Shown piece by piece: positions 39,201 to 50,900 of a stretch of 64,000 nucleotides of DNA; position 1 is the first letter of the stretch; every line of letters starts with the position of its first letter. Source of the DNA: Dipylidium caninum (Eukaryota; Platyhelminthes; Cestoda; Cyclophyllidea; Dipylidiidae); contig QEYB01000368.1 of assembly GCA_017562135.1 (NCBI GenBank), positions 1,548,383 to 1,612,382 of the forward strand. The letters are read 5' to 3'. Below the pieces are notes generated by a model. That model searched no databases, was not told where the DNA came from, and was given only the letters and a program-made list of their open reading frames with translations. A program made the position numbers and the translations under genes.

Positions 39201-40224
39201 TGTAATCGACCCGAACTGACAAAGTACTGAAATCCCGCCGAGAGGGCCCAATTCAATTTGACATCAATGTATTTTCACTGGTCATTGATCTCGTTCCAAT
39301 CCTTCCCATCTATGATCACGTGCTCAGTGTTCATGACCTCGAGGAGAGGGAGAATGGTCGAATTTGCCGTGGAGGCGCCGGCAACTGTACGCCCTCTCAT
39401 ATACGCTTCCCCTGGCTTGGTGGACTTTGTCACCCCGGAATCTTACCTCCCGTGCACGAGACACTCGGACGAAGGGTCTGACGACTCGCGCACAACTTCC
39501 GAGTGTGGTACACCACTATCTCTGGCCCAGTCTCTAGTGAAAGGCACCTTCACACTCTATTCATCCCTCCTGAAAGGGCTGCAGTGGATACGCGGAACAT
39601 CCACTCTATCTAACACGCTCCCATTGCTAAGCTCACAACTATAACGTAATCCAAGTCGTCGCGCTCTTATGCTTAGCTGCCCAGGCAGGTATGAGCCCAC
39701 GCGTGTGCATGCACGCGGAAACTTGGCATCCCGAGCTAACGTCGTCCCTAGACGAAGAGGGGGAAGATGAGGACGAAGCGTGCAGAATCGACCTGATACG
39801 TGGACATGGATATGTAGGCAGTGGCTAAGGAGAAAGCATCGCACATGCTGTGGTACTTCGAGTATGCGCATGGTAAGAATCACCGTAGTACTAGGCGCTC
39901 TCATGTTTTCGGCAGGTTGAATAAGACGACGTGCCTCCGCGGGGCTAAGTCAATGACGTCCCAGTAACCGTGTTTTCGCTCCGATCACTAATGTTTCCTG
40001 CCTTTCAGCAAGACTATTATTATCTTGCAGGGGTAATCGCTGTGAATTGGTGTTGCCGCCACAGATATACGGCAGCATCTCGCAAGCAGGCTAATGCTCC
40101 CGAGTGGCTCAACAATGGCCGCTTTGTGAGGCCTGATACTAGGATATTAGAACAACACCATTGAATCAAATGGAGTAAAGTGTTGGCGTCCAATACTCAG
40201 AGAAGTGTAACTTTGTTCTTTTAG
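36239..40224. other. long interval, GC-rich in its second half, no certain exon
   Basis: Up to about 36.9 kb it is intron-like. From about 37.1 to 40.2 kb base composition becomes GC-richer, with many overlapping open frames that look like chance. It includes a (CCCCT/CGCCT)n tract at about 37,927-37,970, an 18-C homopolymer at 38,748-38,765 and scattered low-complexity sequence. A frame at about 40,010-40,164 with PEWLNNGRFVRPDTR could be an exon but was not linked. I see no transposon ORF or terminal repeat. Confidence 0.45.
38748..38765. repeat. 18-base poly-C run
   Basis: An uninterrupted run of C. Runs this long are often mis-sized in assemblies. Confidence 0.9.
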
Positions 40225-40335
40225 AAAAAAGTGCGTAAAAGTTCTCAACGGCCAGAGATTGTGGACCGCTACGCTATAGACAGGCTACGGCGAATGGCGC
40301 ATATCAGGAATCTCCAAACGAATGGGTACATCTAA
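40225..40335 (+). CDS. possible terminal exon of the LIM gene
   Basis: After a TTTTAG acceptor the frame reads KKVRKSSQRPEIVDRYAIDR, then a short basic helix ending at TAA (40,333-40,335). The composition is protein-like and unlike the surrounding frames. It needs phase 0, whereas the last confirmed LIM exon (36,238) ends in phase 2, so at least one exon between them is missing or this belongs to another transcript. Confidence 0.35.
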   Translation, partial: KKVRKSSQRPEIVDRYAIDRLRRMAHIRNLQTNGYI

Positions 40336-41626
40336 TTCACAACTCCACCTGATCTTCCACATCTCACATGCCCTATCATTTAAAATGCAAATAAATTGTC
40401 GTAGCATGATGAATTGCTTTGACTCAATACTGAAGAGCAGAGGTAGGGAGGTAGGCAGGAAGGCAGGAAGGCAGGAATGGGGGAGGGGCGGAAGTAAATA
40501 GACGTTCCCATGGATTATGATCGAAGCAAGGCACCTTATGATGGCAAGTTTGGGCGACAAGTTAACTAAGTCCGCGGGTTTCACCGACTCACACTAGCTC
40601 GTGACCCGCCACTAGACACTATCCACACCAATGGTCGAGGCAGTATATTTGCCAATGTCAGACCGTAGCTAAGGCCGGTTTGGCCTCGAGATGTGGCCAA
40701 GGTAGGCGGCAAATACACCGACTCCTCCATGTCGAGCAATTGCTTTGAACTGCAGATAATTTGGAAATGAGGAAAGAAAGAGGTAACCTAGGAATAAACA
40801 AGGCCGAGTTGAAATTGCGTCCAATGATGAACTTTTTCTTCCCTACAATGCATACCGGTTCGAAGGTAAATCCTAAGGCGACCTGGTTGAAAAGAAAAGT
40901 AAGCGTGTTGAAAGGGTTTGTAGATTATATGGAATAGCATAGTTTGACCTCGACAGTCTGTCGGAAACACTTCTTTGTTGGAGCAGATCAAATTTCTGCG
41001 TGGCAATAATATATTTGTATAGATTTGTACACCTTAAATTAGTACACTGTACTAAATTGACCGCTCGACGAAATCTCGGCGCCCAAATTGAGGACAACCG
41101 ACAATTTCAGTGGTTAAATGGCTCAATGGGTGTTAGGAAATGAGTGAACTTTTAACAAGCAACTAATATCCATAGACATAGGCACACTGCGCCTCGTTTG
41201 GAGTTCGGAGAACTCGAAACTTTTGAGCCATCATAAAAGAGTTGCTTATAAGGCAACTAGCAAATATGTTGCTTGGGCACCTCTTCTCCATGGGAGTATG
41301 TTACAACGGGTATACCTTGGTGTAGGATAGGGACAGTCTTAGTTGGTATCGAGTGGCCACCTCCAACGCTTGCTGGGGCTAGTCAAATCCATATGCGCGA
41401 TTAAAGAATTAACAGTTGGCGGTGACACAACAATGGCGTAAAGGAAGGCGGCGCGTAATGGCAAAATATTCAGCTGTGCGGAAACATATGCAACACGGAG
41501 GACGAATGTATTCCTACACTCTCAATGCCCTTCGACCATTTCTTTAAATTACCTGAAAATGTACCTCGTCGAACGGTTCATCTGGGTCGCTACTTGGTTG
41601 TACGGTGTGGTTGACCAGATTTGCTT
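40336..41626. other. interval upstream of extended synaptotagmin
   Basis: No supported exon. A GGCA/GGAA-rich tandem patch lies at about 40,440-40,490. The end of this interval, next to the ATG at 41,627, should contain the synaptotagmin promoter and 5' UTR. Another in-frame-looking ATG at 41,560 opens a different frame and is not used. Confidence 0.5.
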
Positions 41627-41914
41627 ATGGATAAAAGTGAAGCAGACATCCCAAGTGGGAAACGCGGCGCAAAGTTTGATATCTTATCAGTGGCGCGTAC
41701 CTATGCTAAAATAATAGGCTGCTGGGTAGCCGTATGGGGCCTTGGCTACTACAGGTTCAGTCCGAGTTGGGTGGTGCTTGGGACCCTGGCGTACATGGCC
41801 TATTCTCGGACTTATGAAAGACGGCGACTTGTGGGCTCAATCATGAGAACTATCAGCGAAGACGAGAAAGCATCGATCATAAGAAATATCGGATGCCATG
41901 AGTTGCCCACCTGG
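41627..41914 (+). CDS. E-Syt exon 1: ER membrane hairpin
   Basis: The ATG at 41,627 is chosen because it opens the frame that runs into the SMP domain and is the first one in that frame. Residues about 25-55 (IIGCWVAVWGLGYYRFSPSW, then VLGTLAYMAY) form the hydrophobic hairpin that anchors E-Syts in the ER, followed by a basic SRTYERRR. The exon ends at HELPTW, matching the vertebrate GQHLPAW just before the SMP domain, in phase 0. Confidence 0.93.
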
Positions 41915-44900
41915 GTACGCTTTGCTTTTCACCCCCTGACAATTAGGTGTACTTTCCGGACGTTGAACGTGCTGAGTGGCTTAATAAAGTGAGATGTTAT
42001 GGTTACTCGAGCCCCTAGATTATTCAACGAATGTGGTCGTATATAACCGAGTACGTCAACAAGGTTCTAGTTGAGACCGTGCAGCCGGCCGTGAATGCTA
42101 ACCTACCCTCATCTTTGCAGCCCTTTATTTTTTTGCGCACGGATCTAGGAGATGCGGTTTGGCCAATTACTCTTATCATTCAGAAGTTTAGCCACCTCGT
42201 ATTGGTGGTGTGAAGGTGTATACGGAGGAAGGTATTCGCCGGGATGAAATTGTTATGGATGTTGACCTGATGTAACAGAGATCAATCACGCTCAATTTCT
42301 GTAGGTTGTACAGTGACGCTAGAATCAAGGTTTCCATGGGCAAGATAATAGCCGGTGTCAAGGATTTTGAGGTAGGGTATGTTGCTGATAAGTTGCCTGT
42401 CTGCGTTCTCATACACAGGAGCCGTGGATCACATCAGCTCTTCTACTTTGATAGCTCCGTGGAACGCTGCGAATTTCGATAAAGCCGCTTGTTCCACAAA
42501 TCCCGTTTGTTGGAGCGGTAACTGTGTGCTTCCTCGATAATCCGGTAACCGGGCTTTATTTTTATCGATAATCGCAATAGTACATCAACTTCCTCCTTAC
42601 GCATCTGGGTAATATCTTGACCATGCCTGGACTTCAGTATGTTACCTCCTTTTCATGAATTAGATTTATAATTTTTATCGTTGTTTTTTAAGCCCATTCT
42701 ATTTGTTATAAGGCAAACTCTGTACCGCACAGTTCAGGATGTAGTTGGTGCGCTTTGCGTTCTTCCGAATCGGATTTCGGTCCCCCTCGTAAATGATGTC
42801 ATTCTGGGACAAATCAAATTCCCTTCTGCACAGGTTAGCTCGTGGCGTAATTTACGAAGTTGGGTGGAAAAGGCTTTATTTCTTTATACCTAGTGGTATT
42901 ACATGCTTATTCTTCGTAGTCGGCATGATGGTAGTATTGTGAGGGAGGGCGATAAGCCGAGGTGAATATGCAACTGCTTACTCCCTAGCCTTTTTGGTTT
43001 TGTTTCGTTTTTTATTTGAGGATTAATATGAAGCCCCATCGTCATTCGTCTGGCTCTTGTCACACATGACTTGTGATGGCAAATTTTATAGTAAACTCAC
43101 AGAAATCGTACTAGCAGACTAGTAAGGAATATTATATATGATTTGGTCCATATGGCTTGCGCAATAGGTTTAGTTGAGTCATTTTGTGTGTGAACAAAGC
43201 ATACGCCCCCTTATGTAGCTTACACGTATTTTCATCTTGCATCTTTCAATGCTTATGCATACGTGGAAGCATCGATAGCACACCTTCATAACTAGTCCTC
43301 ATCAACTCAGACGTTTTCGTTTTATCTCTCCGTACATTCGACAGTCGCGTCATTGGTGAACAAAGTTGACCCTCCCTTTGGGGTGTTGTTCTCCTGATAT
43401 TTAGGTGATTTTTCAGAAAAGTTCCCTCACGTATTTGGTGGGAGGCATTATTGTTAACAACTCCTCTAACCTTCTCAGGATAGTTTCGTTTTAGTTTCCA
43501 CAATGGCTGCCTTTAGCAGCAAGATGAAATAAACTTGCACTTCACTCGATAATCTATTGATCCCATAGTGTCGTACATATGTCATACATTAATTGAATCA
43601 GAATAGTCAACTTTGGTACTCTGTCAATAGCGCAACCCTATGTCAATATGAGGTAATGTCTCATCTCTCATGCCTGTTGGACAGTGTTCTCAGTATGCCC
43701 CTTGTCTGACTTCCTCAATCCGCAATGTCTGACATTGTTGGCTAATTCCGCGAGAGTGAGAGAAATTCATAGACTCCACAAATGTCCGTATTTTAAAGCC
43801 TCTAGTTGAAAGTGGAAATTATTTCCTAACTGTTTGTCTCAGGAGGGATAGTGGACGGTATTTTTCTTCACGAGTTATTTTCCAATGTCGTCTAACTTAA
43901 CATTGTTAAGGTCGCGCGTGTAGACGATTTGTTTACAGCCTACAACTAAATCGTGTGCCTTTTACGCTCTCCTTTCCACCAAATTACCGCCTTAATCGTA
44001 TTTTAGGGTGCTGTTCGTATTGAGGTCGTTTCCGCTAGCGATCTCGTAGCTGCCGATGCAAACCTTGTTGGGAAATCGTCTTCTGATCCCTACTGTGTCG
44101 TTCGAGGTACCTCACTTTGCTTTACGTGGGTTGGTTCCTTAGTCCGCCTTACTCCCAGGCGAATGACAGTACTCGAGACATTGAAAGGAGTGTGTTGAGG
44201 TTTGAGGTAATCGGGGCGCCCTGTCGATCACGACTTATTTTGTTTTTGCTTTGTGGATGATACGGATCAGAAATGGGTAATTGGTAGGATCCTGCTGGTC
44301 AAGATTTCTTTAAGTCCATTTTTTTATTATCTGGCTGATCCGTACAAGACACGCATCTTTGACGTCATAAATTGCTTTTTCACTGCGCATTTATCTGGTA
44401 CTTTAATACGTGGGTCAAACAATGGGACTGTTTCACTTACTTTTTGGCCCAAATATTTGACAATTTGTGAAGCGGTTTTATTCTCAGTCTGATTGAAGTT
44501 GAAATATTTTTGTGGTATGCGCACTGTTGACGGAATTGAGTCTTATCGGGTGTAGGCTGAATCGAACGCGCCCCAGTAATATAAAGCACAATGTCACCTT
44601 TCAAGTGAGTACTCCAAAATGTTTCGACGAAGTAGGTTGAAACCATATGTGAGGTAATGGCAAAAAATCCTCGAGTATCCTTTCTTCCGTTGAATAACGG
44701 TTAGGGGACTCCTCTAAGTAAAACGACGAATGTGGTGTTACTTTGTAATTAGCCAAGACCTTATCCTTTCGTCTTCCTAGCTTCAAGAGGTACCTTCCTG
44801 GCAGCGATTACTATTTGCATCCTTTATTTTGAGTTATTGCTCTTATCGCTTGTCCATCTTTGCTGTCGCATATTCATTCATTGGCCACTTGTACAAGACG

Positions 44901-47900
44901 TCTTATTTTTCTTGATTCAGGCCCTATCCTTTCATCCGTTTTCTTTCTGCACCTTCAGGAAGTGTAAGAGAGCGGCTTGAACACAAAATATGTATAATTT
45001 GCTACTTCTAGGGAAAATAATTTCAATTGTCTGTGTGGTAGGACGTATATTCTTCATTTTGATTAATTGGCAAAAACTTCGGTGATCGTCAATTAATGAA
45101 AGCCGGGCCAGGCCCACATTTGTCGCTGTAGCCAGTGGATCTGATCATAACCTCTTTGTTAACCACGTTCCGGCTTTTTTGAGTAATTGGCCTCACTTAA
45201 GGTTTCGTCTATTTACTGTCTTTTTGTTACTTGGTGACGTAGTAACTGGTGTATGCATTTTTTTCCAGTTGGGGCCGCAAAGTTCACCACAAAGGTGATA
45301 AATCATACGGTCAACCCAACATGGAATGAATGCTTCCAGGTGGGTGTACAAGTCGATGTTCACCACTTATCATTATTGAATGTACATTAACCAAAGGTAC
45401 AAGTAGCCGTAGTTAGCGTTCAAAACTACTTAATTAACTAAAGCTAACCTGTCCTTTCAGCAAAACACTGTAATTAACATCCATCGTGGGTTTGTGCCCG
45501 CGCTACGCTGAAATGTGTATAAAAGGGGCTTCTAATACAAGTTCTCTTGGTAGATTTTCCATCAGAGATTGTCCTCCCCGTGGGTTAACATTACCCCTCC
45601 GTCGTCGTCGTTGTTGTCAAATAGACACCTCGATCGTTCCCATCCTGAACATATCATGGGGTTGTTGCGGGAAGTTATCAGACAATATATGCACGAATTA
45701 CATTGTTATTTGATGCCAGTTCTTTCCCACGTGTAACACTTTCAGACCATTGTTGATCAGAGGATGGGTCAATCGGTGATCATCGAGGTGTGGGACAAAG
45801 ATGCTAGCAGCAAGGACGACGAATTGGGCCTGTGAGTCGCCGGTATTTGGTGAATTAGACACGACAATAACGCAGTGGCAGCAGACGATGAATTTGCAAT
45901 GCAATTGATGTGGATAGGTTCACGCCGAGGGGGATGCTTCCAGCGCCCTCGGGCAAAAACCTGAAATTAACAATGTTTTCGTTGAGTACACGAGTGTTGA
46001 CCTAATGCGTTGCTCGCTGTCAATTTATGAATGTCTTTCACTCAAGGGATTACATATTCATCATTTCAGAACTACACTGCCAATAGAAGAAGTTTACTTA
46101 CGTGGACAAATAAATTCGGTAAGGTATTGGCCACTTCGATTCTGCTAAATTTTGCACACCGAGTGTGTATTGCCGTCCCAACGGATGTGCGTCGATGCGT
46201 TCGACGATTTTTGCGTCACTGCACCATGTGTATTGCGACAACAATGCAGCCCAGAAGAAGGTGTTTTTATGTTAAGTGTGTAATTTGCAACGCATGCGGC
46301 TTGCTCTTGCCACTTACCTTACCCTCTTTGGCGTGTGGGCACCGGTCTGAAATGCAACTCGAGAACTTCCCCATCTCTAATGCCAGTCTCCGTGGGGGCC
46401 TCACGACTTGCTGCTCATGCGGTGTGATAAGATGCTCATCGGTACATTCCTTGAGGTGTGATAATTAAAGTGACCCCTTTGCGGAAGGCCCGACACTCCT
46501 CTTAGGTCGCACAAGATCAGGACAATAGAGTCACTCATTGCATGTACATTGCTATAAGTAGTCGTGGCAGTGAATTGTGGAACTCTCCTCTCAGTCACCG
46601 ATGTCTTCTTCCAGACTCCGACCCATCTTATCGTTAATTGAACGCTGAACTTTTCCCTTTTCACCATAATTTCACGTGGCTGTCAGTGGTAACACAGAGT
46701 TCTTGGCGCAAATTATGGTGCTGCCTTGCACTGTTGCACCGAATTACGATTCTCTATTCCTATGCTCGTTAATTGAACATTTCTCCCGTGCTCCTGGTTG
46801 GCATCCCACTCGAGGTGGTTGTACCCTTGCCCACCATTGAGACAAGAGATATCCGGGAGAAACTCGTGCCTGCACCGTAACTCTGAAAACTGCATTCTGT
46901 CACCCAAACTCGAGTGTATTGGAGCCGAGTCCGACTTCAGACTGTGCGGATCGGGGCATTTCTCTGGTAGAGGTCGTGTTAGCAACAGATAGATAGTTTA
47001 TTTTTCGTTTTTTTCAGTGCTGTTAACTGTGATCTGTTTCATTCCTGTCTAACTTTAGTCTGTAGTATGCATTAATTGGTGGAAAGGTGGTGTGCTACCT
47101 CTTAATGGGATGCTTAATCAAGTGGCGTCCGGAATGCGTTCGTATACTTCAGGTGAAGATGCTGGAGGGTGTGAAAAAGGGCAAAGTCCACGTGAAGGTG
47201 AAATGGTTGGACCTTTCACCGGATCCGTCGGATTTTATCGAGGTGTGTTTGCATTGTCTTCGCTTCAGTGCGTATTCACTAACTGGAAGTTATACCGCAA
47301 TAGCTTCATAAGAGTGTTAGTTGATGTCGCTGATTGATACACAATTCATAAGTGGATAGGCATGGCCAAACGTAATGATTACCATTATGAGGAAAAGTGG
47401 CAACTCTTGCTATTTCGATAATTACTGGGAATGTTTGTATGTGGATTTGAGTACCTTCTAGTCATATGACATATTTCTTCCGCCTAGATGGAACAAACTC
47501 GCAAGGCTTCTTCCCCTGAGAGAGTCATTTTTAACACCTACCTCTTCGTTCGCGTGGAACAGGCCAAAAATCTCATGGTAACTTGTGTATTGTTTAAACT
47601 GGCCGAATCCTATGTTCGGTAAATGACGACTAATCTTGAGCTGAAAAATTCCACACAGAAACTTCGTCCCCAATACACTATTTTCTTCTAAAATTCGCTT
47701 CGAGATACGGTGAAGAGGTACCCAGATATAAAACCGTTCATTGAAAAAGGTATGCCCAACTTTTTTGTCCGATATGTGTGTGGACGTATGTGACACGCGT
47801 CTTGGACGTGGTTTTATGGGGACGGATCTGTTGCTAACAGTAGTATCTCGTCGAAGTCTTAATGTTGGGATTGCGTCGAGTATTCTCATGGGAATCGCAG

Positions 47901-50900
47901 AACCGCAACACTAAAGGGGGCTATCATCCAACTAGCCTTGATTTTGTCGCAATAGAAGTGGCGACTAACGATGAGTTAAGGCTACTTCGACCCAAGCTTA
48001 CATCGTCACTAAAGGTGTTCCCTTTTGTTGGTTTTCATGCGTAACAGTAGTATAGGGCAGCTTGGATCGCCATTTCTGAGTACATAACAGATAAACAAAA
48101 AAGACCACTCTTAGTAGTGCTAAGCGGTACCCATGCGTGTGTATTTGTTTTTATTTGTTCCAGCGCCTGAAGTTTTACAGGAGCCATCGCCTTACTGCGT
48201 TCTACAAATAGGTAATGTAACACAGAACACGGCAGTGCGTGAGAAAACGCAAAACCCGATTTGGGAGTCCCCACACCACTTTCTCTTCTCCAATCCGGAT
48301 ATACAAACTCTCAATATCGAGGCACGTGAGCGTTCTTGCCCTCCTTCGCATTCTCCGCCTTAATGCACGTGTTGGGAGTTAAGACTGCCTGTTTGTAGAT
48401 AGCCATAAGTTGCCTTTTGTCGCGCTATCAACAAGTAAGGCCTGTGTCGGACCAATTGCCTAATCAGCTAAGGTAAAAGAAATTTATGTGATCTTAAAAA
48501 GTGTGCGACATTAGTATTGGGCTTCTGGCCGTTACTTGTGAATAGAGTGTTTGTCACACTTACCCTACTTATGATATGTCTCCAGATCCGTGACAGCAAG
48601 TCTGAGGTCGTTTTGGGTGCACTGGCGATCCCATTAAAGCACTTGAAGGCTGAGAAACAGATGACGGTGACCCAGCCGTATGTTCTTCAGGCAGCAGGTC
48701 CCCGACAACGCCACTCTCTACCTTCATCTCGAACTACGGGTAGGTTCAATTCTTACCCAGTGTGTTGGAAATTCACCATTTTATGAACTTCTTGACTAAT
48801 TCATTAAGTCTCCAGAACAGCCTACAAATCTTTACTGTCAAGGAGAATGCACGTCTGCGCCGATGCGAATGAGGTGGCAGACGTCCCTCAAGTTGGACTT
48901 TCTCTTCAATTTATGCTGACTAGAAAGTGCGACTGCCATAGACGTTTCGAGACCATGTCATTTTATTTCCATCCATTCGGCTACTTTGCTGGAGTAAATA
49001 GCATGGTTTATTTTTAGATCATTATTGGTCTCCACGAAAAGTCCCTTTCTCTTGTAAGCTATTCCTCTACTTCTCGGCTTCCGTAAATCTAGCATATGTG
49101 TAACTTTTTGAAGTCACACGAATATGTGAACTTCCGGGACTCATGATTAATTCAAGCCTGAATCCAGTGAGAGCTGAAGTTAGTAATAACAACTTCGTGC
49201 AATTATAAAGTGGCATCGGCAACAAGATGCTTCGATGGCTCACTATCCCACGGAGTTGAGGCGAATTTAGTTATGGGTGAAGGTAGTGTTTAGTCGGTGA
49301 GTGAGCACTCTTCTTGTTCATTTTCAGGCACTGGTACCGGGACCGGATCGGCGGTCACAGCAAGAGCACGAGCCTCTAGACCTTGGTAGCAACGCAGAGG
49401 TCCCTGCTTTTCCTCGAGCAGCCGTCAAATCCGAGGACTCAGAACAGCCTTTGGCGCAAGTCTCTTCTGGCTCCGAGTTTCCGCCTTCACCAATCTCACT
49501 CCTGCGGCAAGATGTCGTCCGTCACCGTTGCGGTGACTTGAAGGTGTTCCCTTCCACCTATGTATATTTATACTCGCTCCTTCTGGTCAACGCCCTTACT
49601 TAATGGTCGCAACCAACTTTCCCTTTTTCTGAACGTTCACTTGTTCGACAGCATAAGTGCATATTATCACTGTTGGCTACTTTAGTAAGGCGATCACGTA
49701 GAGCTGTAGTAGGAGAACTGAGTGGTTTAAATGTGATAATCGGAGCACTTCTATCGGGAGTGTCGCTGGAAAAAATTGACGGATTACTTTGTCCAAATGC
49801 CACGGTAGGTGGTCATCTGACCGTTGTGTCAGCTGTGGATTTTATTTTGAGAATCTGTGTCAGCCATTAGGGGACCCAGCAGATAGTCTTTAGCGAGTGA
49901 GGAGGGAAGGATAACCGTCAGAAGACGCCTTTAATGAGCTTATGGGGCAGGGTCCCATCGTGCAATATCCTCTCGGATGAGGCGAGGGGGTTTTCATGAT
50001 TGGGGAGACTAGTCCTCTCTTCTGTTTACGGCTGAGCCGTAATGCTCAAGTCGAATTTGCTGTGGTATTAAACGAGCATGAAAGAGTAGGAGTGGGAGTT
50101 GATAGGGTGTAGTAGAATGCAGCGATGAAGCCCGACTATATTGATTCAGTCGTGGCGATAACGAATGGAAGGTGGTAGTGTGCGGGGCCTGATGCCGCTG
50201 GTGGTTCCCCATCCCGAACGGAGATAGTTGAAGAAGTTGTTCGACTTTTTGTCTACTATAGACTATGGCGTTTAACACCGAGTATTAGTGTCGTGCCAAC
50301 ATACCGTTTGGTTTGTCCAAAGGGAGTTCAGTGTCCCGGGCGTGTTAGGCGCTCCAAAAAGTATTCTCCTTTTCTTATTGTTTGGGACTTTTGACTGCAC
50401 CTCTCGCGGCTATTCCTCACTATTTAGTTTAGTGCCATTTTTTACTTGTTGTCACATTCATGGCAGGGAGGGTGGTAGGTCTTTCCTCTCTAACCCCTTA
50501 ACTCCTATATACCGCACATATGCAAGTGGCGAACTTGTTATCTAACCATTACTAGGTGTTTTTAGGGTCTGTAATCCGTCGCACAGACTGAAATATCGCC
50601 TCTTAACCAGTTGCTGCACAGGTATTCATTTTCGAGCGCCTTAGAAGTTAATCGACGTGCTATTACGTGTTATTGTCAGTTCCCTCATTTGTGCAAAGGA
50701 TGGTGAATAAGTTTGTATGAAATACATAGAGGAGTGGGGACGAGGACGAGGAGGAGGAGGAGGTCCACTCCCTGGTGACGCCACTTAATCCGGCTGGTCG
50801 TTTGAGGATAGCAATGTGCTACGATGTGGATACGGAGATCCTCGAAGTCACTGTGCACCGTGCCGAGTACGTGTGCTCCCTTTTTTATTATGTCCAACAA

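Noticed and set aside
41560..41626. Upstream ATG as start of extended synaptotagmin
   Set aside because: The frame opened at 41,560 soon meets stops and does not read into the hairpin. The ATG at 41,627 does.
46031..46468. 145-codon plus-strand frame, Cys-rich
   Set aside because: It overlaps the small C2A exon 46,070-46,118 in another frame and otherwise lies in intron. The Cys content comes from TGC/TGT-rich sequence, and the frame is not kept in the mirror arm.
50165..50230. Possible structured RNA (5S-like GATGCCG...CCCATCCCGAACGGAGATAG)
   Set aside because: It loosely recalls 5S rRNA wording but lacks the internal promoter boxes and overall length. It lies in an E-Syt intron and is duplicated only with the arm.
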